This document shows, one piece after another, positions 8,205 to 17,614 of a stretch of 64,000 nucleotides of DNA (positions are counted from its first letter, which is position 1; the number at the start of each line of letters is the position of its first letter). The notes beneath the pieces were generated by a model, which was not told the DNA's origin, made no database searches, and was given only the letters and a program-made list of their open reading frames with translations. The stretch comes from Anaerohalosphaeraceae bacterium. Its GTDB lineage: Bacteria; Planctomycetota; Phycisphaerae; Sedimentisphaerales; Anaerohalosphaeraceae. A program made the position numbers and the translations under genes. Where the stretch lies: contig JBBFLK010000007.1 in assembly GCA_037479115.1 (NCBI GenBank), forward strand, positions 62,001-126,000. Reading direction: 5' to 3'.

Positions 8205-9689
8205 ATGTACCTTCTTGGTTATGATTCCGGCACCTCCTCTATCAAAGCCACCCTTTTGGATTCCCAAACCGGGAAAGTCGCCGCTTCGGCTGCCGCACCG
8301 AAAAAAGAAATGCCTATCGAAGCTCCTCAGCCCGGCTGGGCCCAGCAGAATCCGCATGACTGGTGGGTCAATCTGAAAGCGGCTACCGCGGAAGTTTTAA
8401 AAATATCCGGAGTTAATCCATCCGATATTAAAGCCGTCGGGATCACCTACCAGATGCACGGGCTTGTCTGTATTGACAAATCCGGCAGTGTGATTCGTCC
8501 CGCGATTATTTGGTGCGACAGCCGGGCCGTTGAAATCGGCAATCAGGCCGCCAAAGACCTCGGGCCGGAGCGTTGCCTGCGCGAACTGCTGAACTGTCCG
8601 GGCAACTTTACGGCCAGCAAGCTAAAATGGGTCATGAAGAATGAACCCGACCATTACAAAAATATCTGGAAAATCCTGCTTCCGGGCGACTGGCTGGCGC
8701 TGAAAATGACCGGACGGGCGGTCACGACGGCCTCCGGACTTTCGGAGATGATACTCTGGAACTTTCCAAAGGCCGCACCGGCTGATTTTTTGATGGATTA
8801 TTACGGATTTGACCCTTCTTTTCTTCCTGAATTGGTGCCGACGTTCGGCCTTCAGGGGGAATTGACAAAAGAGGCCGCTGCGGAGTTGGGGCTGAAAGCC
8901 GGTACCCCTGTAACGTATCGCGCAGGCGACCAGCCCAATAATGCCCTGTCGCTCAACGTCCTCGAGCCGGGCCAGATTGCGGCTACGGCGGGCACCAGCG
9001 GGGTTGTGTACGGCATCAGCGACCGCCCTGCCTATGACCCGAAATCCCGCGTCAATATCTTTCTCCATGTCAACAATACCCCTGGGCAGATTCGCAACGG
9101 GGTTCTTTTGTGCATCAATGGGACGGGAATCCTGAACAGCTGGCTCAAACATACGGTTGCGGCCGGCAGAGACTACCCGGAAATGAATGCCCTGGCCGAG
9201 CAGGTTCCCATCGGCAGCGAAGGGCTGGTGATTCTGCCCTACGGCAACGGAGCGGAACGCACGCTGGAAAACCGCAATCTCGGGGCTTCAATTCACAATC
9301 TGAACCTGAACCGCCATCATCTCGGTCATCTGCTGCGGGCCGGACAGGAAGGAATCGTTTTTGCTCTCCAGTACGGACTGGAAATTATGAAGGATATGGG
9401 CATTCGGATGGACACAGTCCGTGCCGGAAAAGCCAATATGTTCCTGAGCCCTGTTTTTGCCCAGACTTTTGCGACCCTGACCGGAGCCGTTGTTGAATTG
9501 TACAATACAGACGGTTCGCAGGGAGCCGCCCGCGGCGCCGGAATCGGGGCCGGCATTTACAAAACATTTGCCCAGGCCTTTGAGACCCTCCAAAAGGTGG
9601 AAACTATCGAGCCCAAACCGGCACAGGCTGAACCTTGCCGTCAGGCCTATGCGGCATGGCGGAATATCCTGCACAAACAGCTCGGATAA
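8205..9689 (+). CDS. xylB: Xylulokinase
   Basis: A 494-residue FGGY-family sugar kinase that phosphorylates D-xylulose to xylulose 5-phosphate. The N-terminal phosphate-binding block is YDSGTSSIKATLLD. The substrate region includes GITYQMHGLV and IIWCDSRA, and the catalytic aspartate block is YRAGDQPNNALS (Asp near residue 243). The glycine-rich ATP-binding segments AATAGTSGVVYG and GSQGAARGAGIGAG lie further on. Length fits the family. A GGGAGAAAG ribosome site precedes the ATG. It is the first gene of a two-gene operon, 25 bp ahead of xylA, so the pair supports xylose entry into the pentose phosphate pathway. No xylose transporter is in the window. Confidence 0.94.
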   Translation: MYLLGYDSGTSSIKATLLDSQTGKVAASAAAPKKEMPIEAPQPGWAQQNPHDWWVNLKAATAEVLKISGVNPSDIKAVGITYQMHGLVCIDKSGSVIRPAIIWCDSRAVEIGNQAAKDLGPERCLRELLNCPGNFTASKLKWVMKNEPDHYKNIWKILLPGDWLALKMTGRAVTTASGLSEMILWNFPKAAPADFLMDYYGFDPSFLPELVPTFGLQGELTKEAAAELGLKAGTPVTYRAGDQPNNALSLNVLEPGQIAATAGTSGVVYGISDRPAYDPKSRVNIFLHVNNTPGQIRNGVLLCINGTGILNSWLKHTVAAGRDYPEMNALAEQVPIGSEGLVILPYGNGAERTLENRNLGASIHNLNLNRHHLGHLLRAGQEGIVFALQYGLEIMKDMGIRMDTVRAGKANMFLSPVFAQTFATLTGAVVELYNTDGSQGAARGAGIGAGIYKTFAQAFETLQKVETIEPKPAQAEPCRQAYAAWRNILHKQLG

Positions 9690-9714
9690 CCTATAAAAAA
9701 GAAAGGGGAAAACA

Positions 9715-11028
9715 ATGACGGAGTATTTTCCTGAAGTCAAAAAGGTGGTGTATGAGGGGCCGGATTCCAAGAATCCTCTGGCGTTTAAGCATTACAATCC
9801 CAAAGAAAAGGTGATGGGCAAAACGATGGCCGAGCATCTGCGCTTTGCCGTTTGCTACTGGCATACGATGAAGGGGCTCGGGGCGGACCAGTTCGGGATG
9901 AATACCATTGTCCGCAGCTATAACAAGGCCTCCGACCCGATGCAGCGGGCTGAACAGACCCTACAGGCGGCGTTTGAATTCTTCACGAAACTGGGGGTCC
10001 AGTTCTGGTGCTTCCATGACCGCGATATTGCGCCGGAGGCGGATAATCTGGCCGAAACGAACAGGCGTCTGGACAAAATCGTGGCGATGGCCAAGAAGCT
10101 GCAGTCGGATACGGGCGTAAAGCTCCTCTGGGGCACGACCAATGCCTTCTCGCATCCGCGGTTTATGGCCGGAGCGGGAACCAATCCGGACCCGCATGTG
10201 TTTGCCTATGCCGCCAGCCAAATCAAGAAAGCAATGGAAATTACCAAAGAGCTCGGCGGTGCAGGATACGTCTTCTGGGGCGGCCGGGAAGGGTATGACA
10301 CACTGCTGAATACCGATATGAAGCGGGAGCTGGACCATATGGCCCTGCTGCTGCAGATGGCGGTCGATTACAAAAAGAAAATCGGTTTCAAAGGCCAGCT
10401 GTACATTGAGCCCAAACCGAAGGAACCGACCAAGCACCAGTATGACTTCGATGCGGGCAACTGTTATGCCTTCCTGCAGAAGTACGGTCTGGTGGAGCAC
10501 TTCAAACTAAACATCGAGGCCAACCATGCTACGCTGGCGGCTCATACATTCCATCATGAGCTGGCCTTCTGTGCCGCCAACAACCTGCTCGGGTCGGTGG
10601 ATGCCAATCGCGGAGACCTGCTGCTGGGCTGGGATACGGACCAGTTCCCGACTGATTTGTATGATACGACACTGGCGATGTATATTATTTTGAAGGCGGG
10701 CGGATTCACGACCGGCGGTCTGAATTTTGACGCCCATGTGCGTCGGCAGTCTATCGACAATGTGGACCTCTTTTATGCTCATATCGGGGCGATGGACGCC
10801 TTTGCCCGCGGCCTGAAGATTGCCGCTCGTCTGATGAAGGACAAGGTGTTTGACAAGGCCATCAAAGAACGCTATGCCGGCTGGGATACGCCGTTTGGGC
10901 GAGCCATCGAGGCAGGCAAGATGGACTTTGTGAAGCTCGAGAAATACATTCTCGAAAAGGGAGAACCGAAACTCCGTTCCGGACGGCAGGAGCTTCTGGA
11001 AAATATCCTGAACGAGTATATTCGGTAA
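9715..11028 (+). CDS. xylA: Xylose isomerase
   Basis: A 437-residue class II xylose isomerase converting D-xylose to D-xylulose, a metal-dependent cytoplasmic TIM barrel. The catalytic pair H101 and D104 sits in FWCFHDRDI, at the same numbering as E. coli. Metal and substrate blocks are [51 protein letters not shown] and [20 protein letters not shown]. An AAAGGGGAAAAC ribosome site lies just ahead of the ATG. It is cotranscribed with xylB and closed by a strong terminator. Nothing unusual is seen. Confidence 0.97.
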   Translation: MTEYFPEVKKVVYEGPDSKNPLAFKHYNPKEKVMGKTMAEHLRFAVCYWHTMKGLGADQFGMNTIVRSYNKASDPMQRAEQTLQAAFEFFTKLGVQFWCFHDRDIAPEADNLAETNRRLDKIVAMAKKLQSDTGVKLLWGTTNAFSHPRFMAGAGTNPDPHVFAYAASQIKKAMEITKELGGAGYVFWGGREGYDTLLNTDMKRELDHMALLLQMAVDYKKKIGFKGQLYIEPKPKEPTKHQYDFDAGNCYAFLQKYGLVEHFKLNIEANHATLAAHTFHHELAFCAANNLLGSVDANRGDLLLGWDTDQFPTDLYDTTLAMYIILKAGGFTTGGLNFDAHVRRQSIDNVDLFYAHIGAMDAFARGLKIAARLMKDKVFDKAIKERYAGWDTPFGRAIEAGKMDFVKLEKYILEKGEPKLRSGRQELLENILNEYIR

Positions 11029-11043
11029 TACGTTTCTGTCCCC

Positions 11044-11079
11044 AAAAAGCCCGCTTTCAATCCGGAGCGGGCTTTTTTT
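11044..11079 (+). terminator. Rho-independent terminator of xylBA
   Basis: A perfect 12-bp stem (AAAAAGCCCGCT and AGCGGGCTTTTT) with a 10-nt loop runs into a T tract, beginning 16 bases after the xylA stop. Confidence 0.9.
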
Positions 11080-11114
11080 ATTCAAAAGTCTTTTCTTGTT
11101 TTTTGCGTTTTTTC

Positions 11115-11142
11115 TTGATATTTTTTCTATTCGTGTTATGTT
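11115..11142 (+). promoter_or_regulatory. Likely promoter of tRNA-Lys
   Basis: TTGATA (11115-11120), a 16-bp spacer and TATGTT (11137-11142) precede the tRNA by about 38 bp. Confidence 0.5.
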
Positions 11143-11180
11143 TTATGGCCTTTTCAGAGGGCCAGAAACTCTCTGAAGGC

Positions 11181-11253
11181 GGAGGCGTAGCTCAGCCGGT
11201 AGAGCAACGGCCTTTTAAGCCGTAGGTCCTGGGTTCGAGTCCCAGCGCCTTCA
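11181..11253 (+). tRNA. tRNA-Lys (anticodon TTT)
   Basis: A 73-nt cloverleaf. The acceptor arms GGAGGCG and CGCCTTC pair, with one G-T pair. The D arm is GCTC/GAGC, and the anticodon stem ACGGC/GCCGT encloses loop CTTTTAA with TTT at 11214-11216. The T arm is CTGGG/CCCAG around TTCGAGT, and the discriminator is A. CCA is not encoded, which fits the CCA-adding-type enzyme at 61800. Confidence 0.97.
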
Positions 11254-11487
11254 TTATTCATAAGGTCTTTTCTGAAAACAAGTTAGAATTCTTTGCATCT
11301 TTCGGCCAAATCGGTTTCCGTCCAAAAACAAACCGTCTTTTTGTTTCGAACCTTCTTTACTCGCTCCCTGCGGCCCTTTACAATGCCGACTGCTCGGCCG
11401 TCTTCCATAAATTGTCTATGGGGACGCCGGGGGCTGCTGCGGAAACGGTCAAAACTGAACCATTGAATACCGAAAAGGATTTGCTCT

Positions 11488-13338
11488 ATGAAACAGTTGG
11501 GTATTTCTCGCTGTCGATTCTTTGCAGGGATTGCTTTTGTTTTTGCATTTTTGACGTTGGGTCTTGATTCTTCGGGCAAGTCCCGTTCGCTGTCTTCTTA
11601 TGACCCTCAAGTCAATCAGCTGCTGGCCCGAATGACCCTTGAGGAAAAAATCGGCCAGATGATTCAGGCGGAAAGCACCGCTCTGCTCAAAGAGTCTGAC
11701 ATCGAAACCTATTATCTGGGTTCAATTTTGAGCAGCGGGGACGCAGACCCGCCGTCGGGAAACACGCTGGAATACTGGACGGAAAAATATGAACGGCTTC
11801 AGAAAAGAACTCAATATACGCGTCTGAAAATCCCCCTTCTTTATGGTGTCGATGCGGTTCACGGCCATAACAACGTGCTCGGCGCCGTCATCTTCCCGCA
11901 CAATATCGGTCTCGGATGCACCCGTAATCCGGAATTAGTCCGGGAAATCGGACGTATTACCGCCCGGGAAGTACGAGCAACCGGCATCCAGTGGACCTTT
12001 GCTCCCTGTGTAGCCGTTCCGCGAGATGAACGCTGGGGACGCACATACGAGGGATTCTCGGAAGACCCGCAGCTTTGTGCCCTGCTGGGTGCGGCGGCGG
12101 TTCGGGGCCTTCAGGGAGATAATCTGCGAAGTCCGTATTCCGTGCTGGCCTGTGCGAAACATTATGTCGGAGACGGCGGAACCCTCTTCGGCACTTCTGA
12201 AAACGGCAGAGGGCTGGATCAGGGCGATGTCCGAACGGATGAAGAGACATTGCGGCGCATCCATCTGGCCCCCTATCCGGCTGCTATCCGGGCCGGAGTC
12301 GGAACCATTATGCCTTCCTACAGCAGCTGGAACGGCGTAAAGTGTTCCGCCAACAAATACCTGCTGACCACGGTCCTCAAAGAAGAACTCGGATTTGAGG
12401 GCTTTTTAATCTCTGACTACAACGCCATTCATCAGGTCCATCCGGATTTCAAAGTCGCTATCGGCATCTGCGTCAATGCCGGGATGGATATGGCGATGGA
12501 ACCGAACCGATATCGGGAGTTCTTTGTCTACTTGAAGGAACTGGTGGAGGAAGGCACGGTTCCAATGTCACGAATTGACGATGCCGTCCGTCGGATTCTG
12601 CGGGTTAAGTACGCCATGGGCCTGATGGACAAGGGGTACTCTTTGAAGGCCAATCGTCGTCTGCAGAAGGAATTTGGTTCGGAAGCCCATCGACGGGTTG
12701 CCCGACAAGCCGTGCGGGAATCACTCGTTTTGCTGAAGAATGAGAATCGGACGCTGCCTCTTTCTAAAAAAGCGGCTCGAATCCATGTGGCCGGACGAAG
12801 TGCCGACAATTTAGGCAATCAATGCGGCGGCTGGACCATTACCTGGCAGGGCCAAAGCGGCCCCGTCACCCTCAACGGAACGACCGTGTTGACGGCTATC
12901 CGTCGGACGGTATCCGAACAAACCCTCGTGACGTATTCTGATGACGGAAAGCGTGCCGAAGGAGCAGATGTTGCGGTGGTCGTAATCGGGGAAAAGCCGT
13001 ATGCCGAGGGGTATGGAGACAGAGACAACCTGGAAATTTCCCAAGAGGATAAGCGGGTCATCGAAAATGTGAAAAAAGCCGGAATCCCGATTGTCGTTAT
13101 CCTGTTTTCGGGCCGACCCCTGATTCTTGGGGATGTTCTGGAGCAGGCGGACGCGCTGATTGCCGCCTGGCTGCCCGGGACCGAAGGACAAGGCATTGCC
13201 GATGTCCTTTTCGGGGATTACAAACCGACCGGCAAGCTGTCCTTTACCTGGCCTAAATCGATGGATCAAATCCCCATTAATCTCGGCGATGTGCCCTATG
13301 AGCCCCTGTTTGAATATGGGTACGGCCTGACCTATTAA
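11488..13338 (+). CDS. Secreted glycoside hydrolase family 3 (beta-glucosidase or exo-glucanase/xylosidase type)
   Basis: A 616-residue GH3 enzyme that would release terminal sugars from beta-glycans or oligosaccharides. The N-terminus ([16 protein letters not shown]) is a signal peptide or anchor. The first domain (about 45-380) contains [41 protein letters not shown] and the nucleophile block [11 protein letters not shown]. Its Asp is the expected nucleophile; Tyr replaces the more usual Trp after it. The second domain (about 400-616) holds [18 protein letters not shown], which carries the candidate acid/base Glu as in the plant exo-glucanase ExoI. There is no C-terminal Fn3 domain. An AAGGAT ribosome site precedes the ATG. 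The gene is monocistronic, and its substrate cannot be told from sequence. Confidence 0.92.
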   Translation: MKQLGISRCRFFAGIAFVFAFLTLGLDSSGKSRSLSSYDPQVNQLLARMTLEEKIGQMIQAESTALLKESDIETYYLGSILSSGDADPPSGNTLEYWTEKYERLQKRTQYTRLKIPLLYGVDAVHGHNNVLGAVIFPHNIGLGCTRNPELVREIGRITAREVRATGIQWTFAPCVAVPRDERWGRTYEGFSEDPQLCALLGAAAVRGLQGDNLRSPYSVLACAKHYVGDGGTLFGTSENGRGLDQGDVRTDEETLRRIHLAPYPAAIRAGVGTIMPSYSSWNGVKCSANKYLLTTVLKEELGFEGFLISDYNAIHQVHPDFKVAIGICVNAGMDMAMEPNRYREFFVYLKELVEEGTVPMSRIDDAVRRILRVKYAMGLMDKGYSLKANRRLQKEFGSEAHRRVARQAVRESLVLLKNENRTLPLSKKAARIHVAGRSADNLGNQCGGWTITWQGQSGPVTLNGTTVLTAIRRTVSEQTLVTYSDDGKRAEGADVAVVVIGEKPYAEGYGDRDNLEISQEDKRVIENVKKAGIPIVVILFSGRPLILGDVLEQADALIAAWLPGTEGQGIADVLFGDYKPTGKLSFTWPKSMDQIPINLGDVPYEPLFEYGYGLTY

Positions 13339-13354
13339 GTTAAGACACCGTCCT

Positions 13355-13392
13355 CAGAGTGGGGTGATTCCCCCACTCTGATTTTCTTTTTC
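13355..13392 (+). terminator. Rho-independent terminator after the GH3 gene
   Basis: A perfect 10-bp stem CAGAGTGGGG/CCCCACTCTG with a 6-nt loop, followed by ATTTTCTTTTT. It lies between convergent genes and may act in both directions. Confidence 0.85.
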
Positions 13393-13409
13393 AGCCGGGT
13401 AAAAGGCCT

Positions 13410-15194
13410 TTACAGGACAAAGGTCTGGCTGTGCTGTTTGCGCAGGGCTTTGTTCAGACTTCTCAGGAAGTATTTCTCTACGACAGTCTCCCAGCCCATA
13501 TGGCTGGCCAGTTCATAGCCGCTGTGAAGCAGCCGATTGAACTCCTCATCATTTTTGGGCAGCCGCGCGCAGATTTCCAGGGCCACTTTCTCGCTTACTT
13601 TGTACTCAATCTGGTCGCGGAATTCGCGGTCAATCTGAAGCAGATCCTCCAGCGCCATTCCGCGCTGTCCGTTCAGGTTTGTATAATCTACTTCGATCAC
13701 GTTGGGGACCTTCTGGCCGCCTGTGACCGCCCGGACGAATCCTGCACAGCCGCACAGACTGGTAACCACGCACAAACCGCCGAAGCAAAGCGGCTCCAGC
13801 TGTGCGATGCCGAACGGCTCATAAATGCTCTGGCCGAACTCGACATCAGTGCCTTTGCGGATATCCATAAACTCCATATCATACGGCATCCGGTGCCCGC
13901 AGCACTGCCGGTTGAATCCGAACTGGTTGATGAAAATCACCTTGATATTGCGGCTCCGCAGGTTAAATTCCTGGACCCCCGCATAAAAGGCCGCTTCGCC
14001 GCCGGACAGGTCCGGCATCCCCTCGCGATGAGCCGCGGGCCAGTGGTAGTCCGCTTCCATCTGGTAAATATCCCGGTCTCGCCGCTTGTGGGTTTCCGTA
14101 CTGAGCACAATCAGAACGCCGGTTTTGTTCTGTGTTCGGAATTCCCGGTCCAGATGCTCCAGCACCCGCAGGTCTCTCCAGAGCCCTTTGCTGATGACCA
14201 GGCGTGTCACATGCGTAAAAATAAAATCGGGCTTCCAGCCGAGAAGATTTTCGCAATACTGACGCAGGCGGTTGCGGGATTCATATTTTTCCGCCAGGCC
14301 GATTTGATAGGCCGGTATGCCGTTGTAAGTCAAATCAATATCGGCCAGGTTGAACTCCGGTGCCAAAAACCGCAGCTCCTCCACGACCGAATCGCCGACA
14401 GCCAGGATGTTGTCGCAATGACGGGAGGCCTCCACGAGGGCGTATTTGAAGAAGTGGCTCTGGTCTCCAAAAACGTCGTTGACATACAAATCCTGCTCGC
14501 GGGCCTTGCGGAGGACATTGTAAAACATGGTATCGTGACCGCTGTGGCCTTCGACGATTCGACGCATCGGAGCAACTTCGTGGGCATAAAAGACCGTTTT
14601 AAAATCATACGAGTCCAGAATGCCGGCCAGCGCCGTCGGAATCCCCATAAATTCATGGGCCACCAGCACAGTCGGAATGTCTTTTTCTGTGGCTCCGACA
14701 ACACGGAGGGCCTCAATGGCGGGAAGCGCCAGACGCACGTACTGCTCGTATTCCCATAGATTTTCGTATAAATCGCTTCGGATGCCGAATTCGCGGAATA
14801 AAGCCCCTTTGAACTGATTGACCGGATTTGGATCCATTCGTGTAACATCAATCAGGATGACCTCCGGCGTACTTTTGATGTGCGTCATAGGGTCAAAAAA
14901 TATCCGCCGGCCGTAAACAATATCCACATTGAACTGGTCTTCAATGCGCTGAAATCCGGCGGCATAGCTGCTGCGGATTCGTCCGTCCAAAGACGAATAA
15001 AGGACTTCCCCTCCCGGTCCCAAACGGGAATCGGCCCCTTCATCGCGGAAAAACAGCGGGCTGATGAGAATCGTTCTTCCGGCGGCATTCAGATAATTTT
15101 GACTGGTAAACAGGCCTTCCAATACGGCCCCGATTCCTCCGATTTTCCCAATTGCTTCGTGGGTGATATGAACAATCGTCGGACGCTGATTCAT
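13410..15194 (-). CDS. GT5-like glycosyltransferase (glycogen/starch synthase-related)
   Basis: A 594-residue cytoplasmic glycosyltransferase with a GT-B layout. The N-terminus HITHEAIGKIGGIGAVLEGL resembles the ADP-glucose-binding KxGG region of glycogen synthases. The C-terminal half carries FTHVTRLVISKGLWRDLRVL and the donor-site block QSIYEPFGIAQLEPLCFGGL (E-x7-E type). The rest is divergent from classical GlgA, so the donor and acceptor are uncertain. Glycogen or another intracellular alpha-glucan is the most likely product. GAGGTGAAGCA precedes the ATG. It stands alone; the 222 bases upstream are noncoding. Confidence 0.75.
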   Translation of the reverse strand: MNQRPTIVHITHEAIGKIGGIGAVLEGLFTSQNYLNAAGRTILISPLFFRDEGADSRLGPGGEVLYSSLDGRIRSSYAAGFQRIEDQFNVDIVYGRRIFFDPMTHIKSTPEVILIDVTRMDPNPVNQFKGALFREFGIRSDLYENLWEYEQYVRLALPAIEALRVVGATEKDIPTVLVAHEFMGIPTALAGILDSYDFKTVFYAHEVAPMRRIVEGHSGHDTMFYNVLRKAREQDLYVNDVFGDQSHFFKYALVEASRHCDNILAVGDSVVEELRFLAPEFNLADIDLTYNGIPAYQIGLAEKYESRNRLRQYCENLLGWKPDFIFTHVTRLVISKGLWRDLRVLEHLDREFRTQNKTGVLIVLSTETHKRRDRDIYQMEADYHWPAAHREGMPDLSGGEAAFYAGVQEFNLRSRNIKVIFINQFGFNRQCCGHRMPYDMEFMDIRKGTDVEFGQSIYEPFGIAQLEPLCFGGLCVVTSLCGCAGFVRAVTGGQKVPNVIEVDYTNLNGQRGMALEDLLQIDREFRDQIEYKVSEKVALEICARLPKNDEEFNRLLHSGYELASHMGWETVVEKYFLRSLNKALRKQHSQTFVL

Positions 15195-15416
15195 TGCTTC
15201 ACCTCGTTTCTGCCTTTCCTATCCTTGGTTCTCCCCTTGTAAACCATACGAAATAAGTTCAAGAGCTTAAAAAGAAAATATCCATATTTTTACTGAAATA
15301 ATCATCGGAAAATTCCGTATTCTCCCTGCATGCCCTTTTCTTATTTTTTATCGGATAGATGACAAGGAAAGTTCAGAAAAATAATAATTAGAATATTGTG
15401 TCGTCAATCTCCACAT
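15195..15416. other. AT-rich intergenic region
   Basis: 222 bases between the PLD-like gene and the GT5-like gene, both on the minus strand. It must hold the GT5 promoter, but no confident -35/-10 pair or terminator hairpin was recognised. Confidence 0.4.
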
Positions 15417-15968
15417 TTAATATTCTTTTCTTTTCAACGGAAAATTCATCATTTCCGGGAATTCGGTGCAAAAATCTTTCCGACCGCAGTCCGAACAAAA
15501 ATCCCCCCGCCAGACCCGGTCGAATTGCTCCATCATTTTTTCCAATAATCCCGGGTCGGTTGTAATGATTCCATTTTCGAAATTGCGCCGATTATCCGCT
15601 TTGCCGCCCATCCCGGCCCCGGTCAAATTGGCACTTCCGCAATATCCAAAAACTCCATCTACAATCACCATTTTAAAATGAACCCTCGGGCAAAGCATTT
15701 TTTCCATTCCCTGCAGAAGCAGCGGATAACGGTCGAAATCCATCTGAAATCTTTTGCCGGGTTCTTTGGCATGCAGAAGACGGATTGAGACTCGTTTGTG
15801 AGCCAGCTCGGCGAGAATCTTCAGGAAAGGAACCCATTTGCCGCGCGATAAAACATGTAAATCTTTCAGGTCGCTGGTGCCCATCCAAAGAAACGATTTT
15901 GCATGAGGCACTCTTTCCATCAGGATTTTTTCATACAGCTGCCGGTCGGTTATGTATTCGACATTCAT
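15417..15968 (-). CDS. Phospholipase D-like single-HKD protein
   Basis: A 183-residue protein with one HKD catalytic motif, HFKMVIVDGVFGYCGSANLTG (H-x-K-x4-D then G-S-x-N) in the middle. Single-motif PLD proteins usually act as dimers and include nucleases and phospholipid hydrolases. The C-terminus has a cysteine cluster, CSDCGRKDFC, that could bind a metal. There is no signal peptide. Its ATG overlaps the nnrD stop by four bases (ATGA), indicating translational coupling. It is the last gene of the tsaD-larB-nnrD operon. Substrate and role are unknown. Confidence 0.8.
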   Translation of the reverse strand: MNVEYITDRQLYEKILMERVPHAKSFLWMGTSDLKDLHVLSRGKWVPFLKILAELAHKRVSIRLLHAKEPGKRFQMDFDRYPLLLQGMEKMLCPRVHFKMVIVDGVFGYCGSANLTGAGMGGKADNRRNFENGIITTDPGLLEKMMEQFDRVWRGDFCSDCGRKDFCTEFPEMMNFPLKRKEY

Positions 15969-16840
15969 TGGGATTGCTTCTGGAGATAAACCTGAAAGGC
16001 AGAAGGAAGAAAATCGATTAAGTCCAGGGCTGTCAGGGAGATTTCGCCTTTTTGCTGTGCGGCCAAATCGCCGGCTAAACCGTGGACGTACACCGCCAGG
16101 ACCGCTGCGTCAAAATTATTCAACCCCTGCCCTGCCAGGGCCGTAATGATGCCGCTTAAAACATCTCCGGAGCCGGCTGTTGCCATTCCGGGATTGCCGG
16201 TTGGATTGATATAGAATTGTTCTGAATCGGCTACAACAGTTCCCGCCCCTTTGAGCACCACTGTACCCCCGACGCGCCGGGCCATTTGGGCGGCCTGTTC
16301 GACGCGTTCAGACGGTATCGGTTCTCGAAAGAGCCCTTTCCAGAGGCGGGCGAATTCTCCGGGATGCGGAGTAAGGATAATAGACGCCTTGGCTTTGGCC
16401 GGCCAATCGCCGGCCGATGCCAGGATATTCAATCCGTCCGCATCGATAATCAAACGCGTATCCGAATCGGCAAGCAGATGGAGGAGAACTTCCCTGGTTC
16501 CGGCCCCTGTTCCGGCACCGGGACCGAAACAAATCACATCATTTTCACCTTTAATACGAGTGAGAAGTGCCGCCGCAGATGCATCCATGCGGCCCAAAGA
16601 GTCTTCCGGCAACCCAATCGTTGTATAACAGGGATCCAGGCCGGCCGCTGTAGGCTGGATGGATTTCGGGACGGCAACACGAACCAGGCCTGAACCGCTG
16701 CGGAGAGCGGCTTTTGCCGCCAGAACCGGCGCACCACTGAAGCCCACAGATCCGCCGACGATGAGAACCTTTCCAAAGGTTCCTTTGTGTCCATCACGGG
16801 GCCGCGGGGCCAGAATGGGTATTCTGCTGGTCTGTTTCAT
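15965..16840 (-). CDS. nnrD: ADP-dependent (S)-NAD(P)H-hydrate dehydratase
   Basis: A 291-residue ribokinase-fold enzyme that repairs hydrated NAD(P)H using ADP. Motifs include HKGTFGKVLIVGGSVGFSGA at the start, IIDADGLNIL, LTPHPGEFARLW, VVLKGAGTVV and the catalytic NPGMATAGSGDVLSGI. The common fused epimerase half (NnrE) is absent. The ATG at 16840 is preferred because GGAG lies seven bases upstream; an alternative ATG at 16852 is in frame. Either start lies inside larB, giving an overlap of 47 or 59 bp. The gene is translationally coupled to the PLD-like gene downstream. Confidence 0.92.
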   Translation of the reverse strand: MKQTSRIPILAPRPRDGHKGTFGKVLIVGGSVGFSGAPVLAAKAALRSGSGLVRVAVPKSIQPTAAGLDPCYTTIGLPEDSLGRMDASAAALLTRIKGENDVICFGPGAGTGAGTREVLLHLLADSDTRLIIDADGLNILASAGDWPAKAKASIILTPHPGEFARLWKGLFREPIPSERVEQAAQMARRVGGTVVLKGAGTVVADSEQFYINPTGNPGMATAGSGDVLSGIITALAGQGLNNFDAAVLAVYVHGLAGDLAAQQKGEISLTALDLIDFLPSAFQVYLQKQSQ

Positions 16841-17612
16841 TGCCTGCTCCATCGGGCCTGATCTTGCGATGCATCAGACAGGCCGCCACAGCAGCCCCAA
16901 AGCCGTTATCAATATTTACGACGGTAATGCCTGCCGCACAACTGTTTAACATCGTCAGGAGGGCCGACAGTCCTTCAAAATTCGCCCCATAGCCGACGCG
17001 GGTAGGCACGGCGATAACCGGGGAATCGACCAGTCCCCCGACCACACTGGGCAAGGCCCCTTCCATACCGGCCACGACAAGAATCACATCCGCCCGGCGA
17101 ATCTCCTCGATGCAGCCCAGCAGACGGTGCAGACCGGCCACGCCGACATCACAGAAGAGTTTGACCCGGCTGCCGAACAGTTCCGCCGTTATCCGGGCTT
17201 CGGAAGCTGTCGGCAAATCCGCCGTGCCGGCCGTAACCACCGCAATATAGCCCGGACGCCAACGAATCGGCTTCTGTATGAGAACGATTGTTTTGGCCTG
17301 GCTGTCATAGGAAAGGCCCGGGTGGGAAATCACCTCTTTAACAGCGGCAAAGGCCTCCGGCGAAGCCCGTGTGGCCAGGACATTGTGTCCGGTTTGGGCC
17401 ATTCTTAAAAAGATTTCACGAACCTGCTCCGGGGTCTTAAAAAGGCAGAAAATCACTTCCGGAAATCCGCAGCGGATTTGCCGGTGATGGTCAATCCGTG
17501 CTATTTCAATGTTTTCAAAAGGGAGCCGGCGCAGCTTTTCGACGGCTTCGTGAATCGACATCCTCCCGGCTTTTACCTCTTCCAGCAGTGCCTCTAATGT
17601 TTTGACGTCCAT
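16794..17612 (-). CDS. larB: LarB-family pyridinium-3,5-biscarboxylate mononucleotide synthase
   Basis: A 272-residue LarB homologue. LarB carboxylates nicotinic acid adenine dinucleotide in the first step of nickel-pincer cofactor synthesis, and its C-terminal half is related to PurE (AIR carboxylase). Visible blocks are RIDHHRQIRCGFPEVIFC, VVTAGTADLPTASEARITAE, VVAGMEGALPSVVGGLVDSP and the terminal VVNIDNGFGAAVAACL. It lies 2 bp after tsaD and overlaps nnrD. No larC, larE or lactate racemase gene is in the window, so its role here is inferred from family alone. Confidence 0.88.
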   Translation of the reverse strand: MDVKTLEALLEEVKAGRMSIHEAVEKLRRLPFENIEIARIDHHRQIRCGFPEVIFCLFKTPEQVREIFLRMAQTGHNVLATRASPEAFAAVKEVISHPGLSYDSQAKTIVLIQKPIRWRPGYIAVVTAGTADLPTASEARITAELFGSRVKLFCDVGVAGLHRLLGCIEEIRRADVILVVAGMEGALPSVVGGLVDSPVIAVPTRVGYGANFEGLSALLTMLNSCAAGITVVNIDNGFGAAVAACLMHRKIRPDGAGNETDQQNTHSGPAAP

Positions 17613-17614
17613 GG

